NCBI RefSeq assembly: GCF_003234365.2
Contig: NZ_CP126260.1
Span: 3,472,001 to 3,536,000, forward strand
From: Curtobacterium sp. MCJR17_020
Lineage (GTDB): Bacteria; Actinomycetota; Actinomycetes; Actinomycetales; Microbacteriaceae
Length of the DNA: 64,000 nucleotides
Direction: 5' to 3'
Every line of letters begins with the position of its first letter. Positions within the stretch are counted from its first letter, which is position 1. The notes beneath the pieces were generated by a model. That model made no database searches and was not told the origin of the DNA. It saw only the letters and a list, made by a program, of their open reading frames with translations. Positions 16,411 through 24,012 of the stretch are shown here, in pieces. A program made the position numbers and the translations under genes.

Positions 16411-17496
16411 ATGTCCCTCGCGCTCCGTCAGACCGGCACCGCCGGCAACGTCTACGCCAACGGCAAGCTGCACCGCTCGGTGCCGTGGCTGCTGCTGGTC
16501 GGCAGCTGGGTCGCCCTGGTGGCCGTGTTCGCCCTGCTCAACGCCGGCGGCGCGGTCAAGGACTTCAACGTCGTCGCCGCGCTGTTCCTCGGCACCGTCC
16601 TGTTCGACGTCCTGATCGTGGTCGTCTCGCGCATCGTCGAGGGCGGTCGTCAGGCCGTCAACCGACTGGTCACCTCGCTCGTCATCACCGCCTTCGTCAT
16701 CGCGGTCCTGCCGCTGGTGTCGCTGCTCTGGACCGTGATCGCCGACGGCCTGGCCCGCTTCGACGCGAACTTCTTCTCGTACTCGATGCGCGGCGTGATC
16801 TCCGAGGGTGGCGGCGCGATCCACGCGCTGGTCGGCACGCTCGAGATCACCCTGTTCGCGGCGCTCATCTCGGTGCCGATCGGGCTGCTCACCTCGATCT
16901 ACCTGGTCGAGTACGGCCGCGGCGCGCTGGCGAAGGGCATCACGTTCTTCGTCGACGTCATGACGGGCATCCCCTCGATCGTCGCCGGTCTGTTCGCGTA
17001 CTCGCTGTTCGCGCTGTTCCTCGGCCCGGGCGCCCGTTTCGGCCTGGTCGGCTCCGTCGCCCTGTCGGTGCTGATGATCCCGATCGTCGTGCGCTCCACC
17101 GAAGAGGTGCTGAAGATCGTGCCGATGGAGCTCCGCGAAGCGTCCTACGCCCTCGGGGTGCCGAAGTACCTCACGATCCTCAAGGTCGTCCTGCCCACGT
17201 CGCTCGCCGGCATCACCACCGGCGTCATGCTCTCCATCGCCCGCGTCATCGGCGAGACGGCTCCGCTGCTCGTCACCGCCGGCTTCACCGCGAGCATGAA
17301 CTACGACCTGTTCAAGGACCCCATGATGACCCTGCCGGTGTACGCGTACACGCAGTACTCGCAGCAGGGCGCCAACCCGCAGCCGTTCGTCGACCGTGCC
17401 TGGACCGCCGCGCTGGTGCTCATCCTCATCGTGATGGCGCTCAACCTGCTCGCCCGGTTCGTCACCCGACTCTTCGCCCCCAAGCTCTCGCGCTAG
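16411..17496 (+). CDS. pstA: Phosphate ABC transporter permease PstA
   Basis: 361 residues, with two extra N-terminal spans before the conserved PstA part. It contains the EAA loop REASYALGVPKYLTILKVVL and VIGETAPLLVTAG, both characteristic of PstA. Partner of PstC in the phosphate channel. Thirty-four bp separate it from pstB. Confidence 0.94.
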   Translation: MSLALRQTGTAGNVYANGKLHRSVPWLLLVGSWVALVAVFALLNAGGAVKDFNVVAALFLGTVLFDVLIVVVSRIVEGGRQAVNRLVTSLVITAFVIAVLPLVSLLWTVIADGLARFDANFFSYSMRGVISEGGGAIHALVGTLEITLFAALISVPIGLLTSIYLVEYGRGALAKGITFFVDVMTGIPSIVAGLFAYSLFALFLGPGARFGLVGSVALSVLMIPIVVRSTEEVLKIVPMELREASYALGVPKYLTILKVVLPTSLAGITTGVMLSIARVIGETAPLLVTAGFTASMNYDLFKDPMMTLPVYAYTQYSQQGANPQPFVDRAWTAALVLILIVMALNLLARFVTRLFAPKLSR

Positions 17497-17530
17497 CGAA
17501 CCCACTTCCCCACCCACCAGAAGGATCAAC

Positions 17531-18310
17531 GTGTCCAAGCGCATCGAGGTCGACGGCCTCAACGTCTACTACTCGAAGTTCAAGGCGGTCGAGGGTGTCG
17601 ACATCACCATCGAGCCCCGCACCGTCACCGCCTTCATCGGCCCGTCCGGCTGCGGCAAGTCCACCTTCCTCCGCACCCTGAACCGCATGCACGAGGTCAT
17701 CCCCGGCGCATGGGTCGAGGGCTCGGTCAAGATCGACGGCGACGACCTGTACGGCCCCGGGGTCGACCCGGTGCTCGTCCGTCGCCAGGTCGGCATGGTC
17801 TTCCAGCGTCCGAACCCGTTCCCGACGATGTCCATCAAGGACAACGTGCTCGCGGGCGTGAAGCTCAACAACAAGCGCGTCTCGAAGTCCGAGGCCGACG
17901 ACATCGTCGAGCGCTCGCTGCAGGGCGCGAACCTGTGGAACGAGGTCAAGGACCGCCTCGACAAGCCCGGCATGGGCCTGTCCGGTGGGCAGCAGCAGCG
18001 TCTCTGCATCGCCCGCGCCATCGCGGTGCAGCCCGACGTGCTGCTGATGGACGAGCCCTGCTCGGCGCTCGACCCGATCTCCACCCTGGCCATCGAGGAC
18101 CTGATCGAGGAGCTCAAGAAGGAGTTCACGATCGTCATCGTCACGCACAACATGCAGCAGGCCTCGCGCGTCAGCGACAAGACGGCCTTCTTCAACATCG
18201 CCGGCACCGGTGCGCCGGGCAAGCTCATCGAGTTCGACGACACCGCGACGATGTTCTCGAACCCGTCCGTCCAGGCCACCGAGGACTACGTCTCGGGTCG
18301 CTTCGGTTGA
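17531..18310 (+). CDS. pstB: Phosphate ABC transporter ATP-binding protein
   Basis: 259 residues, the standard PstB length. Walker A GPSGCGKST (37-45), signature LSGGQQQR (about 150-157), Walker B VLLMDEP (about 171-177), and the switch histidine in VIVTHNMQQA. The GTG start has AAGGAT upstream. It powers phosphate import through PstCA and is the last gene of the operon; a strong hairpin follows. Confidence 0.96.
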   Translation: MSKRIEVDGLNVYYSKFKAVEGVDITIEPRTVTAFIGPSGCGKSTFLRTLNRMHEVIPGAWVEGSVKIDGDDLYGPGVDPVLVRRQVGMVFQRPNPFPTMSIKDNVLAGVKLNNKRVSKSEADDIVERSLQGANLWNEVKDRLDKPGMGLSGGQQQRLCIARAIAVQPDVLLMDEPCSALDPISTLAIEDLIEELKKEFTIVIVTHNMQQASRVSDKTAFFNIAGTGAPGKLIEFDDTATMFSNPSVQATEDYVSGRFG

Positions 18311-18345
18311 TCGCTGTCAGTCCGTCGGCCTGACGGACGACCGGG

Positions 18346-18384
18346 AGGCCCGGTGCACGTCCGCCACGGACGCGCACCGGGCCT
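18346..18384 (+). terminator. Terminator hairpin of the pst operon
   Basis: AGGCCCGGTGC (18346-18356) pairs with GCACCGGGCCT (18374-18384). The loop itself contains a CGTCC/GGACG stem, giving a long near-continuous hairpin 35 bp after pstB. Confidence 0.75.
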
Positions 18385-18432
18385 TCGTGGTCGCGCTGGG
18401 TGCGGGGCTGGGCGGAGTGCGTGCCGACGCAG

Positions 18433-18472
18433 AACGACACCCTCGACGTCGGGCGACGGCGAGGGTGTCGTT
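18433..18472. terminator. Terminator hairpin after the anti-sigma gene
   Basis: A perfect 13-bp inverted repeat, AACGACACCCTCG (18433-18445) with CGAGGGTGTCGTT (18460-18472). It lies 22 bp beyond the stop of the minus-strand anti-sigma gene and between convergent operons, so it can act in both directions. Confidence 0.7.
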
Positions 18473-18494
18473 CGGGGTCGATCTTCTGGGCGGG

Positions 18495-19364
18495 TCAGGC
18501 CGAGGTGGTCGGGACCGCCATGATCGGCGTCGTGGTCGGCTGCTCCGAACCACCGGCCGGCTCGACCGTCATGCCGATCGTCGCGCCGTCGGACATCGAG
18601 CCCTTGAGCACGGCCGAGTGCACGCCGTCGGCGACACCGTCGACCAGGCCGGCCGACTTGATCGTGCCGCCCTCGTTCTCGGACCCGATGTACCAGAGCT
18701 CGTACGTCTTGCCCTTCGGCGCCTGGGCGACACCGTCGAGGATGACCGCGGACTTGCCGAGGTCGCTCGACCACACGACCGTGGCCGTGCCGCCGCCCTC
18801 GACCTTGGTGGTGCTGCGCTGGAAGTCCGACGCGGCGTAGATGCGGTCGAGGCCGCTCGATGCCTGCGTGGTGCCGGTGCCCGGTCCGTCGGCCGGGCCG
18901 TTCGCGACGCCGACCCCCAGGCCGACACCGAGGAAGACCACGGCGACCGCAGCAGCACTGGTGAGCATTGCTGCCGGACGCTGGAACCAGCGGCGTCGGG
19001 CCTCGGAGGTCGCCCGGCCACCGGTGGTGGAGCCGTCGGCGATCGAGGCGACGTGCCTGGCGGGCTCGGGACGGGCCTCCTGGACAGAGGTCGTGTCGAC
19101 GGCAGGAGCCGTCTCGGCCAGCGGTGCAGCCTGCGGGGTCGTCGCGATCTGGGCCAGCAGCGACGCGCGGAGCGACGTCGGCGGCTCGATCGGAGCGGCG
19201 GCGAAGGCCAGCTGCAGCGCGGTCTCGCGCAGCGAGTCGGCCTCGGCCTGGAGTTCGAGTGACGTCGTGAGGACGTCCTCGAGGAGCATGCGCTCATCGT
19301 CGGACAGCGCGTCGAGTGCGTAGGAACCCGTCAGCAGGGCGGGGTCGTCGTGTCGTTCGGTCAT
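18495..19364 (-). CDS. rskA: Anti-sigma-K factor (RskA-like)
   Basis: 289 residues. The N-terminal ~90 residues resemble an anti-sigma domain (LLTGSYALDALSDDERMLLEDVL). A cytoplasmic linker follows, then one membrane span (about 132-154, AAVAVVFLGVGLGVGV) and an exported RskA-type domain containing GKTYELWYIG near residue 220. The ATG overlaps the sigK stop (ATGA), so sigma factor and inhibitor are made together. It should hold SigK at the membrane until proteolysis releases it; the signal cannot be read from sequence. Confidence 0.85.
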   Translation of the reverse strand: MTERHDDPALLTGSYALDALSDDERMLLEDVLTTSLELQAEADSLRETALQLAFAAAPIEPPTSLRASLLAQIATTPQAAPLAETAPAVDTTSVQEARPEPARHVASIADGSTTGGRATSEARRRWFQRPAAMLTSAAAVAVVFLGVGLGVGVANGPADGPGTGTTQASSGLDRIYAASDFQRSTTKVEGGGTATVVWSSDLGKSAVILDGVAQAPKGKTYELWYIGSENEGGTIKSAGLVDGVADGVHSAVLKGSMSDGATIGMTVEPAGGSEQPTTTPIMAVPTTSA

Positions 19365-19960
19365 GAGGTCACCCCCATCTCGTCTCGGAGTCGGATCATC
19401 CCGTCACGGAGACGGGTCTTGACGGTGCCGATGGGGACACCGAGTTGTTCGGCCATCTCGCTGTGCGAGAAGCCTCCGTAGTACGCGAGCTGCACGGCCT
19501 GCCGTTGGAACTCGGTCAGTTTGGCCAGTGCCCGGCCGACCCGTTCGTGCTCGATACGGATCTCGACCGACTCGGAGACCTGGTCGAAACCGGACTCGAG
19601 GTCGCGGATACCGATCTTCGTGTCCCGGTCGTGCGAGGCCTGCGACGCCCGGACCCGGTCCACCGCTCGGCGGTGCGCCATGGTCAGGACCCAGCTGGAG
19701 GCAGTCCCGCGCTTCCGGTCGAACCGGGCGGCCTGTTGCCAGACTTCGAGGAAGACCTCCTGCGTGACCTCTTCGGACTGGGCGCGGTCCCGGAGGAGCC
19801 GCGTCACGAGTCCGAGGACCCGGCCGGAGAGGACGTCGTAGAGGTCCGCGAAGGCGGCTTGGTCACCGGAGGCAACCCGCGCCAAGAGGTCGTCCGGCGA
19901 TGCCTGGGCTGGCTCTGACGAGCTCCAGCGTTCGGTGTCGCTATCCACGAGGGCAAGCAT
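19361..19960 (-). CDS. sigK: ECF RNA polymerase sigma factor SigK
   Basis: 199 residues. Region 2 runs from FADLYDVLSGRVLGLVTRLL through EEVTQEVFLEVWQQAARFD to the -10 recognition helix. Region 4 has GFSHSEMAEQLGVPIGTVKT, a helix-turn-helix for the -35 element. It directs RNA polymerase to a stress or envelope regulon and is controlled by the coupled anti-sigma factor. A GGAGGG sequence lies upstream of the ATG. Genes it controls cannot be named from this window. Confidence 0.9.
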   Translation of the reverse strand: MLALVDSDTERWSSSEPAQASPDDLLARVASGDQAAFADLYDVLSGRVLGLVTRLLRDRAQSEEVTQEVFLEVWQQAARFDRKRGTASSWVLTMAHRRAVDRVRASQASHDRDTKIGIRDLESGFDQVSESVEIRIEHERVGRALAKLTEFQRQAVQLAYYGGFSHSEMAEQLGVPIGTVKTRLRDGMIRLRDEMGVTS

Positions 19961-20103
19961 TGCAGGTTTCCCTCCTCTCGGGTGCGTCGGCGACCGGTTG
20001 TGGCCGTTCTGTCAGGGGTGCTGCGTGGTGCGGTGGTGCTGGTGGTGCTGTGCTGCGGTCCCGCCCCGGGATAGGACGAAGCCGCCGCATCGTACGGTCG
20101 AGA

Positions 20104-20171
20104 CGAGAGGCCAGCGTGACCCACAGGGAATTGACCGGCGGATACCGGTCCGGGTCACGCCGGGCCTCTCG
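20104..20171 (+). ncRNA. Long structured hairpin of unknown role
   Basis: Three nested perfect stems: CGAGAGGCC (20104-20112) with 20163-20171; GCGTGACCC (20114-20122) with 20152-20160; GACCGG (20133-20138) with 20145-20150. A TACGGT box (about 20093-20098) sits just upstream on the plus strand. A second small hairpin (20176-20183 with 20193-20200) follows. It may be an sRNA or part of a leader, or a terminator for the minus-strand gene ending at 20556. No known RNA family is recognised. Confidence 0.4.
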
Positions 20172-20347
20172 CGTTCGTGACGGTCATCAAGTCCGTCACG
20201 CTGATGATTCGGCGCGGTGCCCGTGGTGGTTTGGGTCGGATGCCGAGAAGTTGTCGGGACGCCGCGTCCGTGCCGTCTGCCGGGCACGCCCGGGTCCGGA
20301 TCTGTCCACCGAGAGTGAACAGGGCAGCGGACTCAGCCGACGCGTCG

Positions 20348-20353
20348 TAGAGT
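20348..20353 (+). promoter_or_regulatory. -10 box for the candidate structured RNA
   Basis: TAGAGT, fitting TANNNT, placing the likely start at about 20360, exactly where the folded segment begins. No clear -35 is visible. Confidence 0.4.
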
Positions 20354-20359
20354 TGGTGT

Positions 20360-20444
20360 CGCCGGGCCGCAGCAAGCCCCGGGCTCCAAAATTCGCCGCT
20401 TCGAGCGGCCTCGCGCCGAGAGGCGCTTCTGCGGCCCGGTTTTT
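20360..20444 (+). ncRNA. Candidate four-stem small RNA with intrinsic terminator
   Basis: An 11-bp closing stem (CCGGGCCGCAG at 20362-20372 with CTGCGGCCCGG at 20429-20439) is followed directly by TTTTT (20440-20444). Inside it are three hairpins: AGCC/GGCT (20375-20385), GCCGCT/AGCGGC (20395-20409) and GCGCC-GAGA-GGCGC (20413-20426), the last capped by a GNRA tetraloop. A TANNNT box lies just upstream. The whole looks like a compact, cloverleaf-like RNA whose closing stem doubles as a terminator. It has no tRNA consensus and matches no family I know. Confidence 0.5.
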
Positions 20445-20493
20445 CTCTGCCCGGTTCTTCTCTGCCCGGTTCTTCTCTGCCCGGTTCTTCTCT
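20434..20493. repeat. 15-bp tandem repeat, four units
   Basis: Unit GCCCGGTTCTTCTCT at 20434, 20449, 20464 and 20479; the first unit has TTTTT in place of TTCTT. The repeat begins inside the terminator tail of the candidate RNA, so it seems to be an amplification of that tail. The rest of 19961-20555 holds no credible gene. Confidence 0.85.
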
Positions 20494-20555
20494 GCCTGGT
20501 CGCGGCTGTCGCCGTTCGGCCGGGAGGCGCGGTGCGGGTCCGGCGCATTCGCTCG

Positions 20556-21185
20556 CTAATCCAGGCTCTCGCGACGCCAGAGCGCCGCCGCCTCGGTCAG
20601 GTCGGCCGCCAGCTCCGTCAGACGGAGCGCGCGCGTCGTCAACTCGCTCGCGCGGCCGGTCGCGGTCAGGTCGGAGTCGTCCGCCACCGCCGTCGCACCG
20701 GCCGCGGTCAGCCGGCAGAACGCCGCACCACGGTCGAGCGCCACGGCGAAGTCACCCGTGTACAGCCCGTGCAGGATGCGGTCGGCGAGGGTCAGGATCT
20801 CGGCCGGACCCGTCGGCTGCTCAGCGCCCGCGACCGCCTGGTCGATCGTGCCGATGCGCTCGGTGCCCCGCTGGAAGAAGTACGCGATCTCCTCCGGGTT
20901 CTGCCGGATCACGGTGCGGACGAGGTACACCCGCCACAGGGCACCCGGCAGGGTGTGGGCACCCACCCGGGCCCAGAGTTCGGCGATCGCGTCGATGCCG
21001 TGCACGTCCGTGTAGGTGACGAGCCGCTCGACCACCGCGGGGTCCGGGTCCTGCCGCACCCGGTGCAGCAGCGCGTTCGCGGTCTCGTGCGCGACACGGT
21101 TCACGACGGCCGGGTCCTCGCCGCCCTGGATCGCGGCGAACTCGGCATCGGTGAAGTGGACAGGACGGTGGTGATCGCGAGGCAC
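20556..21185 (-). CDS. Conserved actinobacterial protein of unknown function
   Basis: 209 residues from the GTG at 21185. All-helical, soluble, with conserved-looking stretches HFTDAEFAAIQGGEDPAVVNRVAHET, VHGIDAIAELWARVGAHTLPGALW and RQNPEEIAYFFQRGTERIG. Similar Microbacteriaceae proteins have been labelled 'RNA polymerase subunit beta', which looks like a database error because no polymerase motif is present. I chose GTG 21185 because a TACACT box lies exactly 6 nt upstream, fitting a leaderless transcript; the frame stays open to 21242. Function unknown. Confidence 0.7.
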   Translation of the reverse strand: MPRDHHRPVHFTDAEFAAIQGGEDPAVVNRVAHETANALLHRVRQDPDPAVVERLVTYTDVHGIDAIAELWARVGAHTLPGALWRVYLVRTVIRQNPEEIAYFFQRGTERIGTIDQAVAGAEQPTGPAEILTLADRILHGLYTGDFAVALDRGAAFCRLTAAGATAVADDSDLTATGRASELTTRALRLTELAADLTEAAALWRRESLD

Positions 21186-21311
21186 CGCGTCAGTGTAGGC
21201 ACGGCCGGTGACACGCCCGCCCTCCGTTCGCCCAGAACGCAACGGCAGCGCCGCGGGTACGGTGTCTCGTCGGGAGGCGCTCCTCCCGACCGTGAAGGAG
21301 AGGACTCCCCC

Positions 21312-21473
21312 ATGAACCCGTTGCTCATCATCCTGGCCGTCATCGCGGTCATCCTGCTGTTCGTCGGTGGCTTCACCGCGAGCCTCAAGTTCCTGCTGTG
21401 GGTCGGCATCGTGCTGCTCATCGTGGCCGTCGTCCTGTGGCTGCTGCGGACGCTCACCGGGCGTCGCGGCTGA
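21312..21473 (+). CDS. Small hydrophobic membrane protein, 53 aa
   Basis: Two adjacent hydrophobic spans (about 3-18 and 26-47) with a basic end (RTLTGRRG). The ATG at 21312 is preceded by a strong ribosome binding site (GAAGGAGAGG). Small two-span proteins of this kind are common in actinobacteria, and no role is known. A hairpin follows 23 bp after the stop. Confidence 0.7.
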   Translation: MNPLLIILAVIAVILLFVGGFTASLKFLLWVGIVLLIVAVVLWLLRTLTGRRG

Positions 21474-21496
21474 CCCTCGACACCAGGTTCTTCCCA

Positions 21497-21533
21497 GAGG
21501 CCCTCACCCGCTAGCCTTGCGGGTGAGGGCCTC
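21497..21533. terminator. 14-bp perfect hairpin overlapping the tRNA 5' end
   Basis: GAGGCCCTCACCCG (21497-21510) pairs perfectly with CGGGTGAGGGCCTC (21520-21533). The right arm includes the first seven bases of tRNA-Lys. It may end transcription from the small membrane gene or hold the precursor tRNA leader. Confidence 0.6.
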
Positions 21534-21599
21534 TAGCTCAGTTGGTAGAGCACCGGACTTTTAATCCGAGGGTCGTGGGTTCGAGCCCCACGGGGCCCA
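21527..21599 (+). tRNA. tRNA-Lys (anticodon TTT)
   Basis: A full cloverleaf can be drawn by hand. Acceptor GGGCCTC/GGGGCCC with one G-T pair; D-arm GCTC..GAGC; anticodon stem with loop CTTTTAA, hence anticodon TTT; T-arm GTGGG-TTCGAGC-CCCAC; discriminator A. The outermost anticodon-stem pair is a C-A mismatch. CCA is not encoded. Confidence 0.93.
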
Positions 21600-21600
21600 C

Positions 21601-21720
21601 ACTCTCCTGAACGCCGACTTTTCATCCGAGGGTCGTGGGTTCGAGCCCCACGGGGCCCACACTCTCCTGAACGCCGGCTTTTCATCCGAGGGTCGTGGGT
21701 TCGAGCCCCACGGGGCCCAC
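21601..21720 (+). repeat. Two tandem 60-bp copies of the tRNA-Lys 3' half
   Basis: 21601-21660 and 21661-21720 are nearly identical. Each ends with the same ~45 bases as the tRNA gene (3' side of the anticodon loop, variable loop, T-arm, acceptor 3' strand). The anticodon-loop region changes to CTTTTCA, and the 5' half is replaced by unrelated sequence (ACTCTCCTGAACGCC). They cannot form tRNAs. They look like remnants of repeated integration or of slippage at the tRNA 3' end. Confidence 0.85.
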
Positions 21721-21771
21721 ACACCCTTCCCTTCGGCGGCTGTCCGGACTGCGTTGTCTAAGATGTGGCGG

Positions 21772-22521
21772 ATGGCACGACGACTCCTCCCCGGCATCGC
21801 GCTCGGAGCTATGGCTCTCGGCGTGAGCGGGCTGCTCGTCATCCTGCCGACCGTGTCGAGTGCCTGCCAGCCCGTCACGACGTCGTCGAGCGTCTCCTCC
21901 GCCGAGGTCACCGACGCGATCGCCCCCGGCTCGCGTGTGCTCATCGTCGGCGACTCGTACACCTCCGGCCGCGGTTCGACCAGCGGCATCGACGGGTGGG
22001 CGCAGGACCTCGCGGCCGACCGGGACTGGAAGGCCACCATCGACGGCTACCCAGGGACGGGCTACGTCGACACCGGCCGCACCGGCTCCTCGCACTACAC
22101 GTTCGGCCCGCGCCTCGAACGGCACGCCGCGACCGTCGATCCCGAGCTCGTCATCGTGCAGGGCAGCCAGAACGACTGGCTCGTCGACGCGTCGGTCCTG
22201 CAGGCCCGCGTCGAGAAGACCCTCCGCGACGCCGAACAGACCTGGCCGGACGCCGTCGTCGTCGCGCTCGGACCGTCGGCGCCGCTGCCGTGGGCGAAGT
22301 CGACCGTCGGGGTCGCCGCCTCGGTCTCCGCGGGGGCGGCGGCAGCGGGCGTGCCGTACATCGACGCGCTCGCCGGGCAGTGGTTCACCGCGGCGAACAG
22401 CCCGGGCTACGCGGCGATCGACGGCGGACACCTCAACGACGCCGGCTACCAGTACCTGGCGGACCGGGTCTCGGACTCCCTCGACGCCCTCGCTGCGTCC
22501 GACGACGAACGCTGCGCCTGA
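21772..22521 (+). CDS. Secreted SGNH/GDSL-type hydrolase
   Basis: 249 residues. An N-terminal signal segment (RRLLPGIALGAMALGVSGLL) is followed by an SGNH fold. Block I is VGDSYTSG with the nucleophilic serine (about residue 65). Block III is VIVQGSQNDW with the asparagine, and the D-x-x-H block is DGGHLNDAGY. These enzymes cleave esters on lipids or wall polymers; the substrate is unknown. The ATG at 21772 lies 7 nt after a TAAGAT box, consistent with leaderless transcription. It follows the tRNA repeats directly. Confidence 0.8.
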   Translation: MARRLLPGIALGAMALGVSGLLVILPTVSSACQPVTTSSSVSSAEVTDAIAPGSRVLIVGDSYTSGRGSTSGIDGWAQDLAADRDWKATIDGYPGTGYVDTGRTGSSHYTFGPRLERHAATVDPELVIVQGSQNDWLVDASVLQARVEKTLRDAEQTWPDAVVVALGPSAPLPWAKSTVGVAASVSAGAAAAGVPYIDALAGQWFTAANSPGYAAIDGGHLNDAGYQYLADRVSDSLDALAASDDERCA

Positions 22522-22684
22522 CCACATGCCGGGGTACAAGTCGTCCCCAGCTGGCTCATGGCAGATCCCCTGCACACATCAGCCTGCGCACAGCCGACTG
22601 TTGGGCTGCCGCCGATAGTGTCGTTCCCGGATCCGATCACCGGATCCTGCAGCACCGCACCACCACGAACGAACGGGGTACACC

Positions 22685-23005
22685 GTGATCGAGCCCATCG
22701 AAGCCACGCAGACCAGCAGCACCGGGGACGCGCGCCGCATCGTCGAGCTCGCCGCAGCGACCAACACGACGATGAGCAACGAGCTCCTGCTCGACACGCT
22801 CCGTCGCAACGCGCAGGTCACGACCCGGCACATCCGCAAGGACTTCATCGAGGTCGCGACGGCCACCGCGGTGCTCGGCTACGTGTGCCGACAGCGCAAG
22901 GACTTCATCGCCCTGCGCGGAGACGATCCGGCCTGGGCGCACGAGGTCGGCCGCTACGCCAGCGAGTCGCTCGCGGTCGAGGCACTCCGCATGCGCCGCG
23001 GCTGA
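22685..23005 (+). CDS. Hypothetical protein, 106 aa
   Basis: Soluble, mostly helical, no signal peptide. It has two short similar stretches (HIRKDFIEV and RQRKDFIAL) that may reflect an internal duplication. GTG start; the ribosome binding site is weak. A good terminator hairpin lies 28 bp after the stop, which supports it as a separate transcription unit. The family is not recognised. Confidence 0.6.
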   Translation: MIEPIEATQTSSTGDARRIVELAAATNTTMSNELLLDTLRRNAQVTTRHIRKDFIEVATATAVLGYVCRQRKDFIALRGDDPAWAHEVGRYASESLAVEALRMRRG

Positions 23006-23032
23006 CCCGCAGCTCCCCACCACGTACTGAGC

Positions 23033-23060
23033 AGGCCCCGCCGGACATCCGGCGGGGCCT
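23033..23060. terminator. Terminator hairpin between convergent genes
   Basis: AGGCCCCGCCGG (23033-23044), loop ACAT, CCGGCGGGGCCT (23049-23060): a perfect 12-bp stem followed by TCT. It sits between the 106-aa gene and the convergent galM. Confidence 0.85.
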
Positions 23061-23079
23061 TCTCAGTGCACGAAGGCGA

Positions 23080-24012
23080 TCAGGACCAGACGCGGCGGAT
23101 GCCCCAGGAACCCGTCCAGGTCTCGTCGGGCTCGAGCCACCGCAGGCCCTCGCCGGAGTTCAGGGCGTTGGCCGGTGCGGTCATCGGCTCGACCGCCACG
23201 GCCAGACCCTTCCCGTCGCCGCGGGGGTACTCCCGCGAGGTGAACACCTGCACGTACGGGAACGAGGCGTCCTGCCAGAGCTGCACGCCGTCACCCTCGG
23301 GGCCGTGCAGCGTCGTGTGACGGACCCCGTCGGCGTCCGGGGTGATGTCGGAGTACGCGGTGTCGAGATCCGCGTCACCGGCACGCAGTCCCCGTCGCAG
23401 GTCGAACGGCGTGCCCTCCACCGACACGGACCCGTTCGGCACCTTCTGCTCGTCGACGGTGAAGGCGGTGGCGGCGTCGAGCGTGACGACGAGGTCGTCG
23501 GCCGGGGTGTCACCGGCACGCAGGTACGGGTGCGCCCCCACGGCGAAGGGTGCGCGAGCTCCGGAACGGTTCGTGATCTCGTGCGTCACCCGGATGCCGT
23601 CGTCGACGAGCTCGTGGTGCACGCGGGTCTCGAGGGTGAACGGCCAGCCGTGCTGCGGGTGGATCGTGGCTTCCTGCACGATCCCCGTCTCGGTCTGCGA
23701 CACCACGCGGTACGGCGCGAAGCGGAGCAGGCCGTGCGACGCGTTGCCGTACTTCGGCTCCGAGATGTCCAGCTGCTGCCGCTTGCCGTCGAGCTCCCAG
23801 ACCCCGCCGGCGACGCGGTTCGGCCACGGTACGAGCACGATGCCGTTGGCACCGGGCGGCTGCTCGGTGACGGGGAACGGCTCGGTCAGGTCGAAGCCGG
23901 CGACGCGGAGTTCTCGGATGCCGGCGGCGACCTCGGTCACGACGGCCTCGACGACGCCGTCCGGTCCGGCGTGGTGCAGGCGGTACTGGCCACCGGTGGG
24001 TGCTGCGGTCAT
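23080..24012 (-). CDS. galM: Aldose 1-epimerase (galactose mutarotase)
   Basis: 310 residues, a normal GalM length. The motif WPNRVAGGVWELDG contains the conserved N-R. The active-site histidines are in NASHGLLR (about residue 93) and VGAHPYLR (about 165), and the catalytic base is the glutamate in AVAVEPMTAPANAL. It interconverts alpha and beta anomers to feed GalK. The ATG overlaps the upstream regulator stop (ATGA), and the pair is divergent from galT-galK. Confidence 0.9.
   Translation of the reverse strand: MTAAPTGGQYRLHHAGPDGVVEAVVTEVAAGIRELRVAGFDLTEPFPVTEQPPGANGIVLVPWPNRVAGGVWELDGKRQQLDISEPKYGNASHGLLRFAPYRVVSQTETGIVQEATIHPQHGWPFTLETRVHHELVDDGIRVTHEITNRSGARAPFAVGAHPYLRAGDTPADDLVVTLDAATAFTVDEQKVPNGSVSVEGTPFDLRRGLRAGDADLDTAYSDITPDADGVRHTTLHGPEGDGVQLWQDASFPYVQVFTSREYPRGDGKGLAVAVEPMTAPANALNSGEGLRWLEPDETWTGSWGIRRVWS

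Noticed and set aside
19900..20559. Plus-strand frame with ARFFS repeats
   Set aside because: The repeats come from the 15-bp non-coding tandem repeat; the rest is antisense to the sigK start and has no protein-like composition.
21533..21724. Open frame on the minus strand with three repeats of GPRGARTHDPR
   Set aside because: It is the antisense of the tRNA-Lys gene and its two 3'-half copies; this peptide is a well-known false prediction from tRNA sequence.
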